Shown piece by piece: positions 6,834 through 11,859 of a stretch of 11,859 nt of DNA (positions within the stretch are counted from its first letter, which is position 1; every line of letters begins with the position of its first letter). The notes beneath the pieces are model-generated. The model was not told where the DNA came from and searched no databases. It worked only from the letters and a program-made list of their open reading frames with translations. Source of the DNA: an uncultured Kiritimatiellota bacterium. GTDB lineage: Bacteria > Verrucomicrobiota > Kiritimatiellia > RFP12 > UBA1067. The translations under genes were made by a program, and so were the position numbers. Where the stretch lies: NCBI GenBank assembly GCA_934675625.1, contig CAKURH010000106.1:1-11859 (forward strand). Direction: 5' to 3'.

Positions 6834-7965
6834 CGCGCTGGACGCGGTTGCCGAGCGAGCAGATGATGTCGTAGGCGTGCGTGCCCTTCAGGGCCGCCCA
6901 GTCGTCCGGCGTGATCGAATCCCGCCCGCACGTGCCGAAGCAGACGACCTCGTCACCGGCCTTGACGTCCGGCACGTCCGAGACGTCCACCGTCGTGTAG
7001 TCCATCGAGATGCGCCCGACGATCTTGCAGCGGTGGCCACCGATGAAGACGCTGCCGCGATTCGTGAGCGCGAGCGGCAGGCCGTCCGCATACCCGGCGG
7101 AGATCGTCGCGATCTTCGTCGGCGCGGCGAGGCACCACGTGCGCCCGTAGCCGAGCGTCGTGCCCGCCGGCAGTTCGCGCACCTGCGCGACGCGCGTCTT
7201 CAGCGTCAGGACGGGCTCGACCTTCAGCGCCTTCTTGCCGTAGGGGTCGAACGAGCCGTGCAGGTTGATGCCCGTGCGCACGAGCGTGAACGGCTTGCGC
7301 GCGCATTCGGGGAAGTTGTTGATGCCGTCCGACGCGGCGATGTGAACCTTCTCGAACGACAGACCCTCCTGCGCCGCCGCCGCGACGATCCGCTTGAAAA
7401 GCGCTATCTGCTTTTTCGTGAACGGGTCCTTCGGATCGTAGGCCATCGGGAAGTGCGAAAAGACGCCCTCGCAGGCGAGGTTTGGCAACGCCTTGACCGC
7501 CCGCATCGTCGCGAGGGCGTGCGCGACGCCGTCCGGCCCCGTTGTGAGGATGCCGAGCCTCCCCATGCCCGTGTCGAGCTTGAAATGGACTTTCGCGACC
7601 GTCTTCGCCCGCACGGCCGCGTCGGAGATGAGCTGCGCCGTCGCGCAGTCGATGACCGGCAGGACGACGCCCGCCCGAACCATCGCGGGAATCTCGTCGG
7701 GCAGCACCGACGAGAGAATCTGCACGTCGATGCCCCGCCCCTTTGGCAGGACGTCCAAGAGTTCCCTCGCCTCGTAGGGCTCGGCGACGCCGAAGTTCGT
7801 GCAGCCCGCCGCCGCGAGCGCGCGCGCGTAGTCCGCGACGCCCAGCCCGTAGGCGTTCGCCTTGAGGACGCACAAAACCTTCGCCGGCTTCACGTGCGCG
7901 GCGATCTTGCGGTAGTTGGCGACGAGCGCCTTCAGGTTGATCTCGACCCAGACCCGATGTTTCAT
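6820..7965 (-). CDS. alr: Alanine racemase
   Basis: A 381-residue PLP enzyme that interconverts L- and D-alanine for peptidoglycan. The N-terminal barrel begins MKHRVWVEINLKAL and carries the PLP lysine K35 in VLKANAYGLG. The C-terminal domain carries the catalytic tyrosine Y292 in SAGYADGLP and the GRISMDYTTVDV signature near 317-328. FKLDTGMGRLG near 128-138 is also typical. The ATG at 7965 is chosen over a GTG 13 codons upstream because GAGG sits at a good distance and the family start follows directly. It begins eight bases after the hslO stop, so the two are almost certainly cotranscribed. Its 3' end overlaps the AT-DH-PPTase gene tail to tail by 14 bp. Confidence 0.96.
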   Translation of the reverse strand: MKHRVWVEINLKALVANYRKIAAHVKPAKVLCVLKANAYGLGVADYARALAAAGCTNFGVAEPYEARELLDVLPKGRGIDVQILSSVLPDEIPAMVRAGVVLPVIDCATAQLISDAAVRAKTVAKVHFKLDTGMGRLGILTTGPDGVAHALATMRAVKALPNLACEGVFSHFPMAYDPKDPFTKKQIALFKRIVAAAAQEGLSFEKVHIAASDGINNFPECARKPFTLVRTGINLHGSFDPYGKKALKVEPVLTLKTRVAQVRELPAGTTLGYGRTWCLAAPTKIATISAGYADGLPLALTNRGSVFIGGHRCKIVGRISMDYTTVDVSDVPDVKAGDEVVCFGTCGRDSITPDDWAALKGTHAYDIICSLGNRVQRVTLR

Positions 7966-7973
7966 GGCCAACC

Positions 7974-8747
7974 TCAGACTCGCACCGTGTAGGTCTTGCC
8001 GCACATGTGGCAGGTGATGTCAATCGCCGGCGGCAGCGTTTTCCGCTCCGCGTCGCTCAGGGCCGCGAGCGTCGCCGCCGCGCGTTCGGGCGAGCAGCGG
8101 CACTTGAAGACGAGCGGCGTCGATTTCTTCAGCTCGGCCTTTTCGAGCCCAAGCTGCTTGAGCAAATTGCGCTCGGCGACGGCGAGCGACTTGAAGCGGA
8201 CGCCGAGGACGCCCGTGTTCGCGCCGTCCGGCAGTTCCTCCACAAGCACGCCGCGCGCCTCCAGAATCTCGACGTCGTCCGAGACGGACGCCTCCAGCTG
8301 GATGGTCGCCTTGCGCTGGAGCGAGCCCGCGAGGTAGCCGTCGAGCGAGTTGGAGATGCCCTGCGAGAGGATGCGCCCCGGCACGGAGCGCGTGACCTGG
8401 ATCTGGCAGGTGCCGAGGACGGCCTTGTCCTTCGGCTGCCCCAGCCCGTCGAAGTCGTCGAGAATCTTCTTCTCGGTGTAGCCGCGCAGCGTCCCCTCGC
8501 GCGTGCATTCGACATTCAATCCGCCGAGCGGCCCCGTGCACTTCATCTGCACGCTGACCGTCTCGTCCGGCTCGCTCGTCTCGGCGCCAAGCAGGGCCGC
8601 CGCCGCGAGCCCCTTGGCGAGATAGTGCGCCGCCGTCGGCCCGCACAGGTGCGCGCGCGCCAGATCCTGCGCCGCGCCCGTCACGTCCACGACCGTGACC
8701 GCGACCTTCTTTTCGGCGTCATACCATTCGTTTCGACAGTCTTTCAT
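7974..8747 (-). CDS. hslO: Hsp33 redox-regulated chaperone
   Basis: A 257-residue cytosolic holdase that is switched on by oxidation and unfolding of its C-terminal zinc centre. The four zinc cysteines are present as CRC (C216, C218) and CHMC (C246, C249). The region around 105-140 (DKAVLGTCQIQVTR ... GISNSLDGYLAGS) is the conserved core substrate-binding domain. Length is close to the usual 290, a little short in the linker. The ATG at 8747 has AGAGGA six bases upstream. It has its own extended -10 promoter behind hemW and is followed closely by alr. Confidence 0.95.
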   Translation of the reverse strand: MKDCRNEWYDAEKKVAVTVVDVTGAAQDLARAHLCGPTAAHYLAKGLAAAALLGAETSEPDETVSVQMKCTGPLGGLNVECTREGTLRGYTEKKILDDFDGLGQPKDKAVLGTCQIQVTRSVPGRILSQGISNSLDGYLAGSLQRKATIQLEASVSDDVEILEARGVLVEELPDGANTGVLGVRFKSLAVAERNLLKQLGLEKAELKKSTPLVFKCRCSPERAAATLAALSDAERKTLPPAIDITCHMCGKTYTVRV

Positions 8748-8770
8748 CTTTGTTCCTCTTTGGATGGGAA

Positions 8771-8779
8771 ATTATAGCA
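8771..8779 (-). promoter_or_regulatory. Extended -10 promoter of hslO-alr
   Basis: The minus strand shows TGCTATAAT with a perfect TATAAT (8776-8771). No good -35 is visible. The predicted start near 8764 gives a 17-base leader that includes AGAGGA. The element lies in the 53-bp gap after the hemW stop. Confidence 0.65.
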
Positions 8780-8800
8780 GATTTCCGCCGCACCGAGCGA

Positions 8801-9898
8801 TCAGACCAATTCGGCCAGAATCGCGTCGCAGACCTCCATGCCACGTTCCGTCAGGCGATAAATTGCGTTTTCTTTCGTCAAAAGGCCCATTTTGCAATAC
8901 CGATCGAGGGTCTGTCCCCACTGGGGATAACCCGTCGCATCCAGCCCGTCGCGTGTGCGCAGCCGAAAGATCCGCCGTTCGAGCGCGTCCTGCGCGGGCG
9001 TGACCTCCTCCTCCGACGCCTGGGGACAGACCCCCAGTCCTGACGTGGGGACAGGCTCCGGAATGGAGGGGACAGACCCCGCCACGTGCTGGGGACAGGC
9101 CCCCCAGTTGCGCGTTCGGCGGCGGCCGAGCCGTCCATACGCCCCGGCGCCGAGGCCAAAATAGTCTTCGCCGCGCCAGACGGCCAGATTGTGGCGGCAT
9201 TCCCTCCCCGGCACGGCATAGTTCGAGATTTCGTAGCGTTCAAGACCGATTTCCTTCAGGAAAGCCGCAACCTCGCGGATGCGGTCGAGCACCCAGTCGT
9301 CGTCCGGCACGTCCGCAAGGCCCCGTTCGTTCTGGAGCGAATAGACGGAACAGTGGCGCAGTCCCCAGTCGGCCAGCCGTTCCCAATCCGCGCACGGGTC
9401 GCCCGGATAGCCGACGATGAGGTCGACGCCCGCATTGTCGAAGAACCGTTTCACACGCGCGAATGCCTGTGCGGCCTCGGCGACCGTATAGCCGCGTCCC
9501 ATCGCCGCAAGCGTCGCGTCATCGAGCGACTGGACGCCCATCGAGATGCGGTTGACGCCGCCCGCGCGCAACGCCCCCAGCAGACCGTCCGTGACGTCCC
9601 GCGGATGCAGTTCGACCGTGAACTCCGTTTCGTCCGACAGCCACGGACGCAAAGCCGTGAAGAGCGGCCGCAGGTCGCACAGCGCGGGCGACCCGCCGCC
9701 GAAATAGACGGTCTTCAGCCGCTGGGCGGGGGCCTGTCCCCACGTATTGGGGGTCTGTCCCCACGTGTCGACGGCATTCGCCAACCGACGGACGTAGGCG
9801 TCACGTTCGGCTTCCGGCACGCCGACGCGCGAGTAGAGCGCGCAGTAGCGGCACTTGCGGCGGCAGAACGGGAAATGAACGTACAGGTTTCCGGGCAC
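8801..9898 (-). CDS. hemW: HemW-like radical SAM heme chaperone with repeat insertions
   Basis: A 365-residue radical SAM protein of the HemW (coproporphyrinogen oxidase-like, heme-binding) family. CRRKCRYC at 12-19 provides the three Fe-S cysteines (C12, C16, C19). VYFGGGSP at 64-71 is the SAM-binding GGG motif, NRISMGVQSLDD at 116-127 is conserved, and CRHNLAVWRGEDYFGLGAGAYG near 234-255 is the HemW HNxxxW region. Compared with the family, extra residues appear at about 45-58 (TWGQTPNTWGQAP) and 265-293; both are made of GGGGACAG-type DNA repeats read in opposite orientations. The GTG at 9898 is the only start that precedes the conserved strand, because an in-frame TAA (the stop of the upstream gene) lies 12 bases before it. 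The ribosome site is weak, so coupling to the DUF212 gene is likely. HemW rather than HemN is called because of size and the C-terminal region. Confidence 0.92.
   Translation of the reverse strand: MPGNLYVHFPFCRRKCRYCALYSRVGVPEAERDAYVRRLANAVDTWGQTPNTWGQAPAQRLKTVYFGGGSPALCDLRPLFTALRPWLSDETEFTVELHPRDVTDGLLGALRAGGVNRISMGVQSLDDATLAAMGRGYTVAEAAQAFARVKRFFDNAGVDLIVGYPGDPCADWERLADWGLRHCSVYSLQNERGLADVPDDDWVLDRIREVAAFLKEIGLERYEISNYAVPGRECRHNLAVWRGEDYFGLGAGAYGRLGRRRTRNWGACPQHVAGSVPSIPEPVPTSGLGVCPQASEEEVTPAQDALERRIFRLRTRDGLDATGYPQWGQTLDRYCKMGLLTKENAIYRLTERGMEVCDAILAELV
8908..9107. repeat. Cluster of five GGGGACAG-type palindromic repeats in hemW 3' part
   Basis: Copies on the plus strand read ctggggacagacccccag (9020-9037), acgtggggacaggctcc (9043-9059), ggaggggacagacccc (9065-9080) and ctggggacaggccccccag (9089-9107). 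One oppositely oriented copy, gggtctgtcccca, is at 8908-8920. The core GGGGACAG with a CCCC flank is an imperfect palindrome. The four clustered copies encode residues 265-293 of HemW, a stretch unlike the family. The 8908 copy encodes QWGQT in a region of normal length, so it may be a partial or chance match. Confidence 0.75.
9728..9766. repeat. Tandem pair of the same repeat in hemW 5' part
   Basis: Two 18-base copies, gggggcctgtccccacgt (9728-9745) and gggggtctgtccccacgt (9749-9766), have a period of exactly 21 bases. In the hemW sense they read ACGTGGGGACAG-RCCCCC and encode the seven-residue repeat TWGQTPN/TWGQAPA (residues 45-58) between two ordinary HemW segments. Orientation relative to the gene is opposite to the cluster at 9020-9107. 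Confidence 0.85.
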
Positions 9899-9910
9899 GG
9901 AACAGCCGTT

Positions 9911-10408
9911 TTATTTCCAGAAATCCCAAACGGCGCAGACCGAAAAGGCGACGAGCATCCCCCAAAGGACGCCGGCCAGCACCTCACGCCGTCGATGACC
10001 GAGGCGCTCCTCCAGCCGACGCGCCTCGATGCGGTCTTCTTCGCTCGCGCTGTTCAGGTGCGAGACGATGCGGTTGATGAGCTTCGCGTGCTCGCCCGCC
10101 TCGCGGCGAAGCGTCGCGGCATCGACGAGTACGATCAGCCCCAGCCCGACGGCAATCATCGCGTACGGCGCGTCAAAGCCCTCGGTCAGCCCGACCGCAA
10201 AGGCAAGGGCCGAGACGAGAGCCGAATGAACGGACGGCATGCCGCCGGAGGCGCGGAGCTCCCGCGCATCCGGCTTGCCCGTACGCCACCAGAAGTAGAC
10301 GAACTTCAGAATCTGCGCGGACGCCGCCGCCAGAAACGCGGACATGAACCACGGATGCCGGACTATCTCCAGAAAGTTGACGTGGTGGATGATACCCGTC
10401 GCCAGCAT
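9911..10408 (-). CDS. DUF212/divergent PAP2 family membrane protein (YuiD-like)
   Basis: A 165-residue membrane protein of the acid phosphatase/vanadium-dependent haloperoxidase-related family (DUF212, divergent PAP2). The conserved blocks are visible in order: AQILKFVYFWW near 31-41, SGGMPSVHSA at 54-63, DAATLRREAGEHAKLIN near 96-112 and LGHRRREVLAGVLWG at 136-150. Hydrophobic segments near 20-40, 62-78, 82-97 and 142-160 suggest three to four membrane spans. The biochemical role of the family is not established; phosphatase activity is assumed from PAP2 homology. The ATG at 10408 has GGAG seven bases upstream, within the end of metK, and starts 13 bases after the metK stop. It shares its reading frame with hemW, separated only by its TAA and four codons. 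Confidence 0.9.
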   Translation of the reverse strand: MLATGIIHHVNFLEIVRHPWFMSAFLAAASAQILKFVYFWWRTGKPDARELRASGGMPSVHSALVSALAFAVGLTEGFDAPYAMIAVGLGLIVLVDAATLRREAGEHAKLINRIVSHLNSASEEDRIEARRLEERLGHRRREVLAGVLWGMLVAFSVCAVWDFWK

Positions 10409-10421
10409 CCGCGCGCTCCGA

Positions 10422-11621
10422 TCAGGCGACCTTGAAGAGCTTCTTCAGCGCCGGCACGCGATCCAGCTTCTCCCACGGGAAGATGTCGCGCCCGAAGTGC
10501 CCGTAGGCCGCCGTGTCCTCGTAGCTCCAGCCCTGCGGCTTCAAGAGCTTCAGGTCGTCGATGATCGCAGCCGGACGGAAGTCGAAGATCTTGCCTGAGA
10601 CGAGCATCTTCTCCAGCGCCTCATCCGTCACTCCCGCAGCCGCCGTGCCGAACGTCTTCACGCAGAAGGACACGGGACGGTCGATGCCAATCGCGTACGC
10701 GACCTGGATCTGGCAACGGTCGGCCAGCCCCGCCGCGACGATGTTCTTCGCCGCGTAGCGCGCGTAGTAGGCGGCCGAACGGTCGACTTTCGAGGGATCC
10801 TTCCCCGAAAACGCGCCGCCGCCGTGCGCGGCCATGCCGCCATAGGTGTCGACGATAATCTTGCGGCCCGTCAGGCCCGAATCGCCGCAGGGGCCGCCCA
10901 CGACGAACTTGCCCGTCGGGTTGATGTAGAACTTCGTGTCCTCCGCCAGAAGCCCCGTCTTGGAGAGATAGTCCTTCGCCAGGCGTTCAAGTTCGGCGTA
11001 GTTCTGCTGCGTCGCGCCCGCCTCCGTCGTCTGCTGCGAGATGACGACCGTGTCGAGGCAGACGGGCTTGCCGTCTTCGTAGACGACCGAAAGCTGGCAC
11101 TTCGCGTCGGGCCGCAGCCAGGCATACTTGCCGCCGCGCTTGCGCAGACGCGCGTACATCTTCAGAAGCTCGTGCGCGTAGACGACCGCCGTCGGCATGT
11201 AGGTTCCCGTCTCGTTCGTCGCATAGCCGAACATCATGCCCTGGTCGCCCGCACCCTGCTTCGCCTTGACCTTGCGGTTGATGCCCTGCGCGATGTCAGG
11301 CGACTGCTCGTGCAGACGCGAGACGTAGTCGAACGTCTTGCTGCAGAAATTCTCGTCGGCGCGGTCATAGCCGATCTTCTTCACGATCTTCGCGGCAATC
11401 GCCTTCGTGTCAATCTTCTCCGGCCACCCCTTGCAGGTGATCTCGCCCATGTTGACGACGATATTAGGCCCGACCATCGTCTCGCACGCGACATGCGCAT
11501 GGCTGTCGACCTTGAGGCAGGCATCGAGAATCGCATCGGAAATCTGGTCGGCCACCTTGTCGGGATGCCCTTCCGAAACGGACTCCGACGTAAACACGTG
11601 GCTATGTTCTTTCATGGTCAT
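10422..11621 (-). CDS. metK: S-adenosylmethionine synthetase
   Basis: A 399-residue cytosolic enzyme making SAM from methionine and ATP. It begins with the standard HVFTSESVSEGHPDK segment (residues 8-22) with the ATP/metal-binding His and Asp. It contains GAGDQGMMFGYA (123-134) and the second signature GGGAFSGKDPSKVDRSAAY (267-285), and ends FPWEKLD near 381-387. Length and all motifs are normal. Three closely spaced ATGs occur at 11627, 11621 and 11615. I chose 11621 because the AGGGA site is six bases upstream of it, whereas it abuts the first ATG. The leader can form an inhibitory structure. It heads a likely metK-DUF212-hemW transcription unit; HemW is itself a SAM-using enzyme, though metK linkage need not be functional. 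Confidence 0.97.
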   Translation of the reverse strand: MTMKEHSHVFTSESVSEGHPDKVADQISDAILDACLKVDSHAHVACETMVGPNIVVNMGEITCKGWPEKIDTKAIAAKIVKKIGYDRADENFCSKTFDYVSRLHEQSPDIAQGINRKVKAKQGAGDQGMMFGYATNETGTYMPTAVVYAHELLKMYARLRKRGGKYAWLRPDAKCQLSVVYEDGKPVCLDTVVISQQTTEAGATQQNYAELERLAKDYLSKTGLLAEDTKFYINPTGKFVVGGPCGDSGLTGRKIIVDTYGGMAAHGGGAFSGKDPSKVDRSAAYYARYAAKNIVAAGLADRCQIQVAYAIGIDRPVSFCVKTFGTAAAGVTDEALEKMLVSGKIFDFRPAAIIDDLKLLKPQGWSYEDTAAYGHFGRDIFPWEKLDRVPALKKLFKVA

Positions 11622-11699
11622 GTTCATTCCCTGTAGACTTTATTCGCCCGTCACACGCCCGGCACCACGCCGAGGCGTCACAGACTGAAATGAGTTTGG
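11622..11699 (-). promoter_or_regulatory. Structured 5' leader of metK, candidate translational control element
   Basis: On the minus strand a strong hairpin forms at 11678-11655: ACGCC, bulged T, CGGC, loop GTGGT, GCCG, GGCGT. It is enclosed by a second helix in which 11693-11687 (TCATTTC) pairs with 11630-11624 (GGAATGA) and 11683-11680 (CTGT) pairs with 11634-11631 (ACAG). This gives 11 pairs with one G-U and a three-base bulge. The 3' arm contains the AGGGA ribosome site and the first ATG, so the folded form should block initiation. Loop bases TGGT could also pair with ACCA at 11700-11697. It does not look like SAM-I, SAM-II, SAM-III or SAM/SAH motifs as I know them. The fold was derived by eye. 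Confidence 0.4.
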
Positions 11700-11705
11700 T
11701 GGCAT

Positions 11706-11736
11706 ATTATACCAAAAAAGCATCCATCCGTGTGAA
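11706..11736 (-). promoter_or_regulatory. Extended -10 promoter of metK
   Basis: TGGTATAAT (11714-11706) has a perfect TATAAT. A possible -35, TTCACA (11736-11731), lies 19 bases upstream, which is long. The predicted start near 11699 gives a leader of about 77 bases. Confidence 0.65.
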
Positions 11737-11773
11737 AAAAAGGAGAGGCGCAGGCCCCGGTGGGGACTGCGCC
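11735..11773 (-). terminator. Rho-independent terminator of an upstream minus-strand gene outside the window
   Basis: GGCGCAG and CTGCGCC form a 7-bp stem (11747-11753 with 11767-11773), continued after a mismatch by CCCC/GGGG around a small loop. On the minus strand TCTCC and seven Ts (11741-11735) follow. The plus strand lacks a T-tract after the hairpin, so the minus orientation is favoured. It sits just upstream of the metK promoter and overlaps its -35 region. Confidence 0.65.
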
Positions 11774-11859
11774 TTCTGCCCAATGAACCGGGCGGCCGAG
11801 AAAACAGCAGGTGACGTTTGCGCTTTGCGGCATATTGTGTCCTCCGCGCGTGGGCCTTG
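11774..11859 (-). other. Unassigned right edge, 3' part of an unseen transcript
   Basis: These 86 bases precede the terminator on the minus strand. They include GGAGGA six bases before an ATG (11831), but the frame from that ATG runs through the terminator to a stop near 11679, which makes it an unlikely gene. A small hairpin GCCC/GGGC surrounds GGTTCATT. I could not match the stretch to a known RNA or protein family; it may be the tail of a structured RNA or of a coding gene beyond the edge. Confidence 0.3.

Noticed and set aside
8908..9766. CRISPR array from the clustered GGGGACAG repeats
   Set aside because: Copies are 16-19 bases, unevenly spaced, in both orientations and inside a coding gene; no regular spacers or cas genes are present.
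11622..11699. Known SAM-I, SAM-II or SAM-III riboswitch ahead of metK
   Set aside because: I could not find the conserved sequence blocks of these classes; kept only as an unnamed candidate element.
11680..11831. Small ORF starting at the ATG at 11831 on the minus strand behind GGAGGA
   Set aside because: It would translate straight through a strong terminator and the metK promoter, and the product has no recognisable features.

Overview
The window is a compact, high-GC bacterial chromosomal segment with nine protein genes, one tRNA gene and very short intergenic gaps. Gene content is mostly housekeeping. The mix of a TrpB2-type tryptophan synthase beta chain, a CCA-encoding tRNA-Ser, a DUF212/divergent-PAP2 protein and a PksE/PUFA-synthase-like fragment would fit a PVC-group bacterium such as Kiritimatiellota or Verrucomicrobiota. 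That assignment is only an inference; no marker gene here proves it.

Layout, left to right. Bases 81-1451 (minus) carry trpB2. Upstream of it lies tRNA-Ser(GCU) (1535-1628, minus) with a terminator-like hairpin behind it and a near-consensus promoter that overlaps the stop codon of nagA. nagA (1654-2817, minus) diverges from a metallo-beta-lactamase-fold hydrolase (2896-3531, plus), and both have extended -10 promoters packed into 78 bp. The hydrolase overlaps by ATGA with a 1101-residue protein (3528-6833, plus) built as KS-AT linker, acyltransferase, double-hotdog dehydratase and 4'-phosphopantetheinyl transferase. By eye its AT and DH domains have lost their catalytic residues while the PPTase is intact. 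No ketosynthase or carrier protein is in the window. This gene converges on, and overlaps by 14 bp, a run of minus-strand genes: metK, a DUF212 membrane protein, hemW, hslO and alr (11621 down to 6820). metK-DUF212-hemW look like one transcription unit, and hslO-alr have their own promoter.

Three things stand out. First, the AT-DH-PPTase protein looks like a pseudoenzyme scaffold with a live carrier-protein-activating domain. Second, hemW contains seven copies of a short GGGGACAG-type palindromic repeat, in both orientations, all kept in frame and adding residues to the protein. Third, the metK 5' leader can fold into a strong hairpin enclosed by an 11-bp helix that hides the ribosome binding site, and it does not match any SAM riboswitch class I recognise.

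The promoters I can see share a TGnTAnAAT-like extended -10 element. The right edge holds a minus-strand terminator belonging to an unseen upstream gene.
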